From: Sphingobacteriales bacterium
Lineage (GTDB): Bacteria > Bacteroidota > Bacteroidia > Chitinophagales > Chitinophagaceae
DNA: 59,010 nucleotides
Assembly (NCBI GenBank): GCA_024642285.1
Contig: JAHEBJ010000009.1
Location: 1-59,010 of the forward strand
Direction: 5' to 3'
The translations under genes and the position numbers were made by a program. The notes under the pieces are model-generated. The model ran no database searches, was not told where the DNA came from, and worked only from the letters and a program-made list of their open reading frames with translations. Positions 16,985-26,406 of this stretch are shown in pieces (positions within the stretch are counted from its first letter, which is position 1; the number at the start of each line of letters is the position of its first letter).

Positions 16985-17134
16985 TAATATCAAGTTTTTT
17001 AATCTGGAAAGAACATTGCATCCAAACAATCCACCTTTCCTAAATTAAGCATTACCCCTGTAGAAGGTTAAAAATAAAATCTCTATCCTCGAAAAAACCC
17101 AAAGATTTATTTTAAACCTCTAACCATCAAGAAA

Positions 17135-18076
17135 ATGAAAAAGATTACATTTAGTTTTTTGTTACTGACATTAACCGTAACAACATTTGCTCAATTACCA
17201 ATTTGCCCAAGTTATTTTAGAAGAAATAATGGAAATGGACAATGCGGCCAGGGACAATTAAAAGTATATTTTACAAATTGTCCAGCTATTCCACCGGTAA
17301 TTGATTCTATCTACAACGAGGGACTAAAGTTAGATATAACATTATCTGTGCCCGATCCGTCGAAATGCGCTTCATTGGGTTATATTTCTTATTGTATCTT
17401 AAGTGGCAATATTGCGCAGGCAACTTCGACATGGCAAATATTTTTTCACTACCCTAATTTACCCACCTACTCTTGTAATGTACCGGAGGGAGGGTCTTTA
17501 CCAGTTAAATATTTATCATTTGACGCAATAGTTGTTGATAATCTAACTACAATAAAGTGGGTTACTACTCAAGAAGTAAACAACAGCCATTTTGAAGTCG
17601 AAAGGTCATTTAATAACAGCAGTTATAGTATTGTTGGATTGGTTCTGGGGGGCGTGGCAATAAACGGAACTGATAAACGCTACGAATTCAAAGATAATTC
17701 TCTTGAGCTTAAAGCTAATCAAGTTGCCTACTATCGTCTTAAGCAATTTGATATTGATGGAAACTTTACATATAGCAAAATAATTGCAGTGAAACTACAG
17801 CCCAGGACAGATGTTTCTATTGAGGTCTCTCCAAATCCGTTCGTGGAGACCGTGAATCTTAGGTTTAATGCTTTAGTAAATGGTAATGCGCAAATTCGTA
17901 TAGTGAATATGACCGGTCAAACGATGTTATCCAGACAATCCATCATAAGCAAAGGCTATAATAATATCCAGATTGACGGCTTAAGCAGGTTGGCTTCAGG
18001 TATCTATATCGCTCAACTGGTTATGAATGGTGTTGTAATTGACAACCAACGGGTAGTGAAAGCCAACAGCAATTAA
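17135..18076 (+). CDS. Secreted protein with T9SS type A sorting domain
   Basis: 313 residues. Signal peptide ends at TTFAQ. The N-terminal 110 residues are cysteine-containing and not recognised. Residues about 125-215 repeat the Fn3-like domain of the previous gene (IKWVTTQEVNNSHFEVERSFNNSSYS). The C-terminal 80 residues form a type A sorting domain: VSPNPFVETVNLRF, then IRIVNMTGQTMLS, then LSRLASGIYIAQLVMNG. The product should leave the cell through the type IX system. It may share the promoter at 16405. Confidence 0.82.
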   Translation: MKKITFSFLLLTLTVTTFAQLPICPSYFRRNNGNGQCGQGQLKVYFTNCPAIPPVIDSIYNEGLKLDITLSVPDPSKCASLGYISYCILSGNIAQATSTWQIFFHYPNLPTYSCNVPEGGSLPVKYLSFDAIVVDNLTTIKWVTTQEVNNSHFEVERSFNNSSYSIVGLVLGGVAINGTDKRYEFKDNSLELKANQVAYYRLKQFDIDGNFTYSKIIAVKLQPRTDVSIEVSPNPFVETVNLRFNALVNGNAQIRIVNMTGQTMLSRQSIISKGYNNIQIDGLSRLASGIYIAQLVMNGVVIDNQRVVKANSN

Positions 18077-18444
18077 TAAAAGGCGAGGACTGAAAATTTA
18101 GTAATCTAAGTCGGTTGCCATTATTGATGTAATTTTTTAAATAACTTGTAAAAATTGATAACTATGAGCGTAAATATCTTAATAAACAGAATGGGCAAAG
18201 GATTGTTATCGTCAAAAAAAATAGTTTTTTTAATATCGGAGCTTTTAAGGTTTGATGAAATTTTTCAGACCAGACGTAGCCTGGAACCAATACTCATTAA
18301 ACCGGCTGCCACAGATCGTTTGAAGGGAAATGAATAACGAATGGCCTGGTAATATTTTAAAAGCAGCCGCATAAAATATGGGTATGGAGTTTTAAATTAA
18401 TTAATAACCGGCAAAATAATAAAGCCTTAACCACGTTTTAAGCC

Positions 18445-18555
18445 CGACCCCCGGGGCGATATTACGTAAGTGCTTGGTTTACGATGTTTTCTTTGGGGGT
18501 TACAGAATCGAAAGATTCTTAACAAGGGCCGCATTTCTATGTGGCCTTTTTTTTG
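18445..18555 (+). ncRNA. Candidate structured RNA ending in a rho-independent terminator
   Basis: Stem-forming pairs seen by eye: ACCCCC (18447-18452) with GGGGGT (18495-18500), enclosing CGTAA (18464-18468) with TTACG (near 18479-18483). Next comes AGAATC-GAAA-GATTCT (18504-18519), a 6-pair stem with a GNRA tetraloop, then GGCC (18527-18530) with GGCC (18543-18546) and a T-run. No obvious promoter lies just upstream, so it could also be the structured 3' end of the transcript from the preceding gene. No known RNA family was recognised. Confidence 0.4.
18525..18555 (+). terminator. Rho-independent terminator
   Basis: GGCC-GCA...TGT-GGCC hairpin (18527-18546) followed by eight T. It separates the upstream T9SS genes or RNA from the adhesin promoter. 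Confidence 0.75.
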
Positions 18556-18684
18556 TTTTTTCCCGAAAAAAAATAATAGGAACAGTTAAAGATGCATTGC
18601 CTGTGTTTTCCAAATAAGTATGTTGTACTCTACTTATTTGCGAACTTTGATTTAGCAGGCGTTCAGCAGTTTTACAGTAAAATA

Positions 18685-18743
18685 TTGATCCTAAAAATAG
18701 CTATCTAATTTTGTGTCTTTTTTGATTATTCTGTCTATATTTG
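18685..18743 (+). promoter_or_regulatory. Candidate promoter region of the adhesin gene
   Basis: Two -7 boxes fit TAnnTTTG: TAATTTTG (18706-18713, with TTG at 18685-18687, spacer 18) and TATATTTG (18736-18743, weaker -33). The leader would be roughly 125-155 bases. Confidence 0.5.
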
Positions 18744-18873
18744 ATTCGTCCAATACCTCTGCAAAACCTGTGTATAAGTCATTAACTTAATAAGCAGCAC
18801 CCCCCCCTAAAAACAGCATCCGGTAACCGGGTTACAATTATTTAATAAAAACGATTTATTTATACTAACCATC

Positions 18874-21800
18874 ATGAGAAAAATTTTACTTCTGTTTATA
18901 GTCGTTATTAGCGTAATAGCTGCTTCTGCACAGGATTTCAGTAATAAGGGAAAGGATTTTTGGGTAGGGTATGGTTATCATCAGGTAATGACAGCTGGTA
19001 ACGGGCAAAATATGGTGATGTATTTTGCTACCGACCAGATAACAACTGTAACGGTAGAAATCCCGGGAATAGGTTATACCCAAACCTTTACCAATATTCC
19101 AGCGAATACCATTTTTACCACTCCAATCATGCCAAAGGCAGTTCCTGATGCAAGGTTATTAACTGAAGGTACTGCGAATAAAGGGATTCATGTTACAGCA
19201 ACGAATCCGATTGTAGCCTATGCTCATATTTACAATTCGAGTGTATCTGGGGCCTGCGTTTTATTACCCACAAATACATTAGGAAAGGAGTATTATTCAA
19301 TCAATTATACCAATGTATCAAATTCAAATAATGCCAACAGTTGGTTTTATGTAATTGCTGCAGATACAGGTACAACAACCATTGAAATAACGCCCAGTGC
19401 CAACACAATTGGTGGCTGGATAGCGGGAACAACCTATACCATTACACTTACCCAGGGCCAGGTATATAATGTAATGGGTGTTTTAACAGGCGGCGGGGGT
19501 GGAACGTTTACAGGTGTTGATCTGACCGGATCAAAAATAAAAAGCATTAGCTCAGCAACCGGAGGATGTAAACGTATTGCCGTTTATTCGGGTAGCGGTA
19601 GAATAAGTATCCGATGTCCGAATACTGCTGGAACTTCTTCGGATAATTATATGGTGCAGGCTTTTCCAAAAACTGCCTGGGGCAAAAGATTTCTTACAGC
19701 CTCTACCGGAGGTAGCCAGACTTTTAATATCTATCGTGTTTGCGTTTCTGATCCGGCTGCAGTTGTACGGATAAATGGTGCCGTTACTTCGTTACCACTC
19801 ATAAACAATTTCTATTATGAAATTCCATTAACCAATGCTCCTCAATTAATAGAATCAAATTTAGCTATAACGGTTGCTCAATATACAACATCGCAAAACA
19901 CGTGCGGTAATGGAACTCCTGGAGATCCCGAAGTAATTTATTTAAGCCCCACTGAGCAGAATATTAAGAATGTTTTGTTTAATTCAAATTTATTGGCCGC
20001 CAATACGCCGCCTGCACATGAACATTATGTAAATGTAATAATTCCAAATGGAGGAACAGCCATCAGTTCGTTTTTGATAGACGGGATGGCGCCTGTAGCT
20101 TCATTCATTCCTCACCCGCAGGATCCATCTTTCTCTTATATAAGAATATCCGGACTTGCACTTGGACAACATACGCTGGTATCTGATTCCGGTTTTAATG
20201 CAATTGCTTATGGCTTCGGAGGAGCTGAGTCTTACGGGTATAACGCCGGAACCAATGTAAGAGATCTTACTCAGCAATTAGAACTTGAAACTACATACGG
20301 CATTGAAACATCACCTTCAGTTTGTACAAACTCGCCCTTTATATTTAAAGTTTATTTTCCTGATTCAACGCTTAGTGCAACTCCGGTTGCTATTCGTTTT
20401 GATTCATTAAGATGGCGCATGACCAATCCGGCGATAATTGTTCCGAATAATTTTCCAATACTGAATATTATTCCAACGATCGACTCAACAAATATCAGAA
20501 ATGGAAGGCAGGTAAATTGGTACTCGTTACCTACAACATATTTTTTTAACACTGCAGGCGTAGATACATTAATTCTGACTGCTTACACCAGCACAAATGA
20601 AGGTTGCGGTTCTTCGCTCGATTACGAATTTCCAATTCAGATATCGGATCCGCCTGTCGCAGATTTTGCCTGGACGGTAAGTGGTTGTTATTTAACCCCA
20701 TTCCAGTTTACCGAGACCACGCCACAGCTACCTAAACCAACTTACAGGTTCTGGTGGAATTTTGGAGATCCGGCCAGCGGTGCAGCAAATACATCTACAT
20801 TACGAAATCCAACACATTTATTTAGCGGTCCGGGAACTTACACAGTAAGGTATGCTTCAATTACAACACCTGGTTGTTTAAGTGATACGATTTCTCATAC
20901 AGTTACTGTCGCCGATATTCCCAATGCAACAATCACCGGCAATACAACACCGGTTTGTATAAATGCACCCGTTGGGCCCGATGTCACTTTCACAGGTACA
21001 CTGGGAACCCCTGAGTATATTTTTACTTACAGAATAAATGGCGGAGCACCAATAACAAGCTTACCAAGTGCTGGCGGAGTTTTAACAATACAAGCGCCCA
21101 CAACTGTTGCAGGTACCTTTATTTATGAATTGTTGAGTGTTAGAAATGTGGGCACTGCAGTTTGTACCCGAAACATAACAGGTCAAACAGTAACTGTAAC
21201 TATTACAGCCGACGGAACTATTATACGCACTTCAGCAGCAGGAACCGATAACCAGACTGTTTGTATCAACACGCCAATAACAAATATTACTTACGCTGTT
21301 GGCGGAAGCGGAAATGGCGGATCTGTTACCGGATTACCTGCAGGTGTTACCGGAACCTATGTTGGCGGTATCATTACGATTACTGGAACTCCAACAGTAA
21401 GTGGAGTATTCCCGTACACAGTAAATACAACCGGTCCCTGCGTTAATCCAACTGCAACCGGCACAATTACAGTAACTGCTGACGCTACTATAGCTTTAAC
21501 TTCAGCGGCAGGCTCAGACAACCAAACTTTGTGTATTAATACGCCATTGCTTGTTAGCATTACTTATGCTGTGGGTGGAACAGGTACCGGTGGAAGCGTT
21601 ACCGGATTACCAGCCGGTGTAACAGGAGTTTATGCCGGTGGCGTAATTACAATTTCGGGGACTCCATCCGTTGCCGGAGTTTTCAATTATACAGTATTAA
21701 CAACAGGACCGTGTGTAATTCCTACAGCTACCGGAACAATTACCGTAACTGCAGATGGAACTATCACACTTACATCGGCAGCTGGAACAAATACCCAAAC

Positions 21801-24800
21801 ACGTTGTATAAATGTAGCTATTACAAATATTACTTACACAATTGGCGGAAGTGCCACAGGCGGAAGTGTAACAGGATTGCCTGCAGGTGTAAACTGGGTT
21901 TTAGCGGGAAATGTATTTACCATTTCGGGAGCTCCTACTGTTATTGGTACATTCCCTTATACCGTTACAACTACGGGTCCATGTGTAATACCTACCGCAA
22001 CCGGCACTATTACAGTTAACCCGGATGCGTCAATAAATTTAACATCGGCGCCACCTACTACTGCGCAATACCTTTGCCGAAATTCTGCCATAACCAATAT
22101 TACATATTCAGTTAGTGGGGGAGGAACCGGAGCTACGGTTACGGGATTACCGGCTGGTGTTACCGGTGTTTATGCTGCTGGCATAGTTACCATAAGCGGA
22201 GCGCCATCTGTGGCAGGATTATTTATCTATACAGTAAATACTACAGGAACTTGTGTTCAGACAAGTGCCACTGGTTATATAAATGTTTATCAGTTACCCA
22301 CCGCAGCTTTTAACTCAACTGCTCCGCGTTGCGAAACCAGGGTAATTGACTTTACAGATGTTTCGGTAGCTAACACTGGCGCTATAACAGGCTGGCAATG
22401 GAATTTTGGCGATCCCGGAAGTGGTGCAGCCAATACTTCGGTTTTACAAAATCCATCGCATGTTTTTTCAACTGCGGGTTCTTATATCGTAACATTGATC
22501 GTAACAACTGATAGTGGTTGCGTAAGTAATCCAATAGCAAGTATTCCAATCGTAATCAATAACCGGCCGGCTGCGGGGTTCATCATTCCTGAAGTTTGTT
22601 TGAGTGATACGTACGCTCAGTTTCTTGATACGAGCAGCATAGCTGCCGGAGTAATTACCGGATGGAACTGGAATTTCGGCGATCCCGGTAGCGGACCGCT
22701 TAATACCTCAACTCTGCAAAATCCTCAACATAGCTATTCAGCAGTTGGTCCTTATAATGTTGAATTAATTGTAACCAGTGCAGCCGGTTGCAGGGATACC
22801 ATTGTGCAATTATTATTTGTCAACGGAAGTTTCCCGGTGGCCAATTTCAATGTAATCAACCCGGCAACTTTATGTGCTAATGATTCGGTAGCTATTTCTG
22901 AAGCATCAACTGTATTTCCGGGTGTAATAACCAAAGTTGAAATTTATTGGGATAATGTTGGTTTTCCGGCTGTTTTCGATACCGACAATAGTCCATATAC
23001 CGGAAAAATTTACAAGCATCTTTATCCAAACTTCCAGGCGCCTTTAACCAGGGTGTTTACCATAAGGTACCGTGCATATTCCGGCGGTGTTTGCGTGAAC
23101 GACCGGGTGGCTAATATTACAGTGAATGCTGCGCCATTGGTGCAATTTAATAATATACCCGACACCTGCTTGCTTATTGCTCCATTCCAGATTACACAAG
23201 CCAGCGAAATTGGCGGCGTACCCGGAACGGGTGTTTTCAGTGGCCCAGGCATTTCACCAACCGGTATTTTCTCACCTGCTATTGCAGGTGTGGGTACGCA
23301 TACATTAATGTACACATTCACTTCGGCAGTTGGAGGATGTGTAGATACAATGAGCACTACAATAAGGATTATTGATACCGCAACGGCCTTGTTCACCAAT
23401 GTTACACCTGTTTGTGAAAATACTCCGGCATCATTTACTGATGTGTCAACTGCACCGGCAGGTGTTGTGTTAGCCAATACCATTTGGGATTTTGGCGATG
23501 GAACTCCGCTGGAAAATCATGCGCCGGGTTCAAACTTTACCCATGTCTTTATAAATCCAGGTACTTATACAGTTACCATGTACAATGTTTCTGCTGCGGG
23601 CTGTAACAGTACAGTCTTTTCAAAAACGGTGACTGTTGATTCAGTACATCGACTTACATTAACTCCTGCCTCGGGTACTATAGATCAAACTTTGTGTATC
23701 AATACTCCGATCGTTCCCATTGTATTTACACTAGCAGGTGGCGCAAATGGTGCTACGGTAACCGGCTTGCCTGCAGGACTAACGGCAGTGGTAACCGGCG
23801 GAAATACGTTAACCATTTCCGGTTCGCCAACAACCACAGTTGGTTCGCCATTTGTGTATTCAATCATCACAACGGGTAATACCTGTTTAACTGCTGATAC
23901 AACCGGAACAATTACAGTTGAACCTGATCATACCATTTCCTTTATTTCGGGAGGATCCACAAACAACCAATCTGTTTGTGTTAATACAACCATTCAGCCT
24001 ATTACATATACTTTGGGCGGTGGTGCTACCGGAGTTACTATAACCGGTTTACCACCGGGAATTGGTTTTGCTGTTGCCGGAAATACGTTGACCATTTCGG
24101 GATCACCAACTGCTTACGGAACAGTTCCATTTAAATATGCTATTACAACAACAGGTAATAGCTGTATTGTTGCGCAGGACAGCGGTGTAATAAAAGTTAA
24201 TCCTTACCCGGTTCCGGATTTCACAATTGATAAAGCCAATTACTGTTTGCCTAACGCGTTGGTTAAATTCACCAATACTTCTACTGTGGCTGATCTTACG
24301 GCGATGACTTATATGTGGAATTTTGGTGAGCCTGCGAGTCCTTCTAATACATCAACAGTTGTAAATCCGAGTCACTGGTATTCAGGTACAGGTCCTTATC
24401 CTGTAAACCTTTCTGTAAGGAGTGGAGCTATTCTTACACCTTCAGGAATTGGATGCGTACATGATACGACTGTCATGATCAATAATATTCATCCACAACC
24501 AAAAACCGATTTCACATTTAATAAACCAAGTGTTTGTATTGGCGATGTGGTTACGCTTACTGATAATACCGATTATAAAGATGGTACGTCATCAATCTGG
24601 AATTGGAATATGGGTGACGGAACAACAAGGAACACCAGTGTAGTCAGTCATACTTATCCTGATACAATAAGTTACAGTGTTACTTTATTTACAGTAAACA
24701 GTTTCGGTTGCAACAGTGATACCATTTCAAAATCTTTCACCGTGTATCCTTATCCTCATGTAAATGCAGGGCCCGACAGATCGATCCTCGAAGGCGGAAC

Positions 24801-25254
24801 AATAATTTTAGAAACATTTGTATTTGCAAATGATGCTCAAATATTGTGGACTCCAAATCTGTATTTGAACGATAACAAGATCGCCCGGCCAAAAGTTCAT
24901 CAGCCGCTGTCGGATATGACCTACAGACTTACGGTTACCGGAAGAGGTGGATGTGTATTGAGTGATGAAGTATTCATTAAATTATTGAAGTTCCCGATCA
25001 TACCTAACACCTTTACACCAAACAATGATGGGATCAATGATCAGTGGCGCATCGATTTCCTGAATACCTATCCAAACAACAGAGTACAGGTATTTACACG
25101 TACTGGAAAACTGGTCTTCGAATCAAGAGGTTACGACACACCTTGGGACGGAACGATAAAGGGCAAGGCATTGCCTATTGATACATATTATTACATTATT
25201 GAACCCGGCAACGGCAGAGATCCGATAACGGGATACGTTACCATTCTAAAATAA
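18874..25254 (+). CDS. Giant multidomain surface adhesin, T9SS type B cargo
   Basis: 2126 residues. Signal peptide ends near ASAQ. Residues about 20-420 resemble the IgGFc-binding N-terminal domain (FSNKGKDFWVGYGYH, later GACVLLPTNTLGKEYY). Then come six PKD-type domains (motifs WNFGDP, WDFGDG, WNFGEP, WNMGDG) and six copies of an Ig-like repeat of about 90 residues with VTGLPAG, TISGTPS and TATGTITV. The C-terminus is a gliding-motility type B sorting domain (IPNTFTPNNDGINDQW, TPWDGTIKGKALP). It should be displayed on the cell surface through T9SS and is followed by its likely partner, PorP/SprF. Confidence 0.9.
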   Translation: MRKILLLFIVVISVIAASAQDFSNKGKDFWVGYGYHQVMTAGNGQNMVMYFATDQITTVTVEIPGIGYTQTFTNIPANTIFTTPIMPKAVPDARLLTEGTANKGIHVTATNPIVAYAHIYNSSVSGACVLLPTNTLGKEYYSINYTNVSNSNNANSWFYVIAADTGTTTIEITPSANTIGGWIAGTTYTITLTQGQVYNVMGVLTGGGGGTFTGVDLTGSKIKSISSATGGCKRIAVYSGSGRISIRCPNTAGTSSDNYMVQAFPKTAWGKRFLTASTGGSQTFNIYRVCVSDPAAVVRINGAVTSLPLINNFYYEIPLTNAPQLIESNLAITVAQYTTSQNTCGNGTPGDPEVIYLSPTEQNIKNVLFNSNLLAANTPPAHEHYVNVIIPNGGTAISSFLIDGMAPVASFIPHPQDPSFSYIRISGLALGQHTLVSDSGFNAIAYGFGGAESYGYNAGTNVRDLTQQLELETTYGIETSPSVCTNSPFIFKVYFPDSTLSATPVAIRFDSLRWRMTNPAIIVPNNFPILNIIPTIDSTNIRNGRQVNWYSLPTTYFFNTAGVDTLILTAYTSTNEGCGSSLDYEFPIQISDPPVADFAWTVSGCYLTPFQFTETTPQLPKPTYRFWWNFGDPASGAANTSTLRNPTHLFSGPGTYTVRYASITTPGCLSDTISHTVTVADIPNATITGNTTPVCINAPVGPDVTFTGTLGTPEYIFTYRINGGAPITSLPSAGGVLTIQAPTTVAGTFIYELLSVRNVGTAVCTRNITGQTVTVTITADGTIIRTSAAGTDNQTVCINTPITNITYAVGGSGNGGSVTGLPAGVTGTYVGGIITITGTPTVSGVFPYTVNTTGPCVNPTATGTITVTADATIALTSAAGSDNQTLCINTPLLVSITYAVGGTGTGGSVTGLPAGVTGVYAGGVITISGTPSVAGVFNYTVLTTGPCVIPTATGTITVTADGTITLTSAAGTNTQTRCINVAITNITYTIGGSATGGSVTGLPAGVNWVLAGNVFTISGAPTVIGTFPYTVTTTGPCVIPTATGTITVNPDASINLTSAPPTTAQYLCRNSAITNITYSVSGGGTGATVTGLPAGVTGVYAAGIVTISGAPSVAGLFIYTVNTTGTCVQTSATGYINVYQLPTAAFNSTAPRCETRVIDFTDVSVANTGAITGWQWNFGDPGSGAANTSVLQNPSHVFSTAGSYIVTLIVTTDSGCVSNPIASIPIVINNRPAAGFIIPEVCLSDTYAQFLDTSSIAAGVITGWNWNFGDPGSGPLNTSTLQNPQHSYSAVGPYNVELIVTSAAGCRDTIVQLLFVNGSFPVANFNVINPATLCANDSVAISEASTVFPGVITKVEIYWDNVGFPAVFDTDNSPYTGKIYKHLYPNFQAPLTRVFTIRYRAYSGGVCVNDRVANITVNAAPLVQFNNIPDTCLLIAPFQITQASEIGGVPGTGVFSGPGISPTGIFSPAIAGVGTHTLMYTFTSAVGGCVDTMSTTIRIIDTATALFTNVTPVCENTPASFTDVSTAPAGVVLANTIWDFGDGTPLENHAPGSNFTHVFINPGTYTVTMYNVSAAGCNSTVFSKTVTVDSVHRLTLTPASGTIDQTLCINTPIVPIVFTLAGGANGATVTGLPAGLTAVVTGGNTLTISGSPTTTVGSPFVYSIITTGNTCLTADTTGTITVEPDHTISFISGGSTNNQSVCVNTTIQPITYTLGGGATGVTITGLPPGIGFAVAGNTLTISGSPTAYGTVPFKYAITTTGNSCIVAQDSGVIKVNPYPVPDFTIDKANYCLPNALVKFTNTSTVADLTAMTYMWNFGEPASPSNTSTVVNPSHWYSGTGPYPVNLSVRSGAILTPSGIGCVHDTTVMINNIHPQPKTDFTFNKPSVCIGDVVTLTDNTDYKDGTSSIWNWNMGDGTTRNTSVVSHTYPDTISYSVTLFTVNSFGCNSDTISKSFTVYPYPHVNAGPDRSILEGGTIILETFVFANDAQILWTPNLYLNDNKIARPKVHQPLSDMTYRLTVTGRGGCVLSDEVFIKLLKFPIIPNTFTPNNDGINDQWRIDFLNTYPNNRVQVFTRTGKLVFESRGYDTPWDGTIKGKALPIDTYYYIIEPGNGRDPITGYVTILK
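21205..22290 (+). repeat. Four tandem 270-base Ig-like coding repeats
   Basis: Units start near 21205, 21475, 21748 and 22018, with a period of about 270 bases (90 residues). Two more copies lie apart at about 23635 and 23920. The shared protein motif is VTGLPAGV near the middle of each unit. Sequence divergence is visible, so these are not recent perfect duplications. Confidence 0.8.
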
Positions 25255-25256
25255 AA

Positions 25257-25300
25257 AAAAGTACAGCAGCTGAGATATGCGCTGCTGTACTTTTTTAAAA
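25257..25300 (+). terminator. Strong terminator between adhesin and PorP/SprF genes
   Basis: A perfect 10-base stem, GTACAGCAGC (25261-25270) with GCTGCTGTAC (25281-25290), has a 10-base loop and is flanked by an A-run and a T-run that can extend pairing. It lies just after the adhesin stop codon. Confidence 0.9.
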
Positions 25301-25364
25301 CGAATAAAGTAATTTGTTAAATGAGATTTACTTGTCTGTTTAAAAAGTAAAAAAAGTTGATAGC

Positions 25365-26399
25365 ATGAAGAAAATGTTTTTTATCGCAGTTGTTTGCTGC
25401 CTCTCAGGGTTTACCTCCTTTGGTCAGGCGAAGCCGTTCTATACACAATATGTGCTGAACAATTATATTTTAAATCCTGGTATTACGGGTATTGAAAACT
25501 ACACGGACATAAAATTAAGCTATCGCAATCAGTGGGCAGGTATCAATGGTGCGCCGGTAACAACTTATTTAAGTGTTCACGGACCAATTGGGAAAAAAGA
25601 TCTCCGTACTTCGGCTACATCGTTCCAGGTGCCGGGCAATAATCCGGCCGGCCCCAAAGCATGGGATGAGTATGCCGTATCTCCGGCCCACCACGGAATT
25701 GGGCTTACCGCAATAAACGATAAAGCAGGTTATATAAACCGTTGGTCAATTGCCGCCAATTACGCTTATCATCAGCCGTTGGGAGTAAAAACCAGTCTGG
25801 CTGCAGGTATAAGCGCAGGTATAACTAATGTGAATTTAGATCGTTCAAAAATAGAATGGGGTAATCTGGATCCAAATGATCCTGCGATTGGATACAATAC
25901 TGGCTCTATCAGCAGGCTGCGGCCCGAGATCGGAGCAGGAGTGTGGTTGTATTCAGCAAGATATTTTTTAGGTGTGTCCGTTTTAAATATTGTACCGGGC
26001 AAAGCAAAATTTGTTACCGACGATAAATACGGAACATATTTCACACCCAATTTTTTTGCTTCGGCCGGTTACCGTTTTGCGATGACGGAGGATATCTCTG
26101 TACTACCTTCAGTAATGGTACAGTATTGGGAGCCACAACTCACCGGCATACATGCCAATGTAAAAATGCAATACCAGGATTTTTTATGGATAGGCGCAAG
26201 TTATCGTTTTGCTGACCTGGTTGGCGGCTACTCCGGAATGATAGGTGTGAATGTTTCCAATACATTTAATGTCAGCTATGCTTATGAACACGCCACTACT
26301 TCACGTTTACAAACCTATACAAGAGGAACGCATGAAGTTGTTCTTGGGTTCCTGATAGGAAATAAATACGGAGATTCCTGTCCTAAAAATGTTTGGTAA
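25365..26399 (+). CDS. PorP/SprF family outer membrane protein of type IX secretion
   Basis: 344 residues. A signal peptide (FTSFGQ) is followed by KPFYTQYVLNNYILNPGITGI, the signature opening of the PorP/SprF family, with LSYRNQWAGINGAPVT and a series of amphipathic strands. SprF in Flavobacterium is needed for secretion or attachment of the type B adhesin SprB, and genes of the two kinds sit side by side in many genomes, as here. It therefore probably serves the 2126-residue adhesin upstream. A strong terminator lies between the two, so expression may be uneven or this gene may have its own promoter. Confidence 0.92.
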   Translation: MKKMFFIAVVCCLSGFTSFGQAKPFYTQYVLNNYILNPGITGIENYTDIKLSYRNQWAGINGAPVTTYLSVHGPIGKKDLRTSATSFQVPGNNPAGPKAWDEYAVSPAHHGIGLTAINDKAGYINRWSIAANYAYHQPLGVKTSLAAGISAGITNVNLDRSKIEWGNLDPNDPAIGYNTGSISRLRPEIGAGVWLYSARYFLGVSVLNIVPGKAKFVTDDKYGTYFTPNFFASAGYRFAMTEDISVLPSVMVQYWEPQLTGIHANVKMQYQDFLWIGASYRFADLVGGYSGMIGVNVSNTFNVSYAYEHATTSRLQTYTRGTHEVVLGFLIGNKYGDSCPKNVW

Positions 26400-26406
26400 A
26401 ATAAGA

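Larger units (their letters stand above)
18077..18873. other. Gene-poor region with candidate RNA, terminator and promoters
   Basis: About 0.8 kb. A 60-codon open frame at 18155 has a TTG start, no relative I recognise and no clear promoter, so it is not called. The stretch 18445-18555 looks like a structured RNA ending in a terminator. Two -7 boxes, a run of eight C (18800-18807) and a short palindromic stretch (18821-18835) precede the adhesin gene. Confidence 0.55.

Noticed and set aside
18155..18337. 60-codon open frame downstream of the T9SS pair
   Set aside because: TTG start, no recognised relative, no clear promoter or ribosome site, and it lies in a low-complexity intergenic stretch. 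It may still be real.
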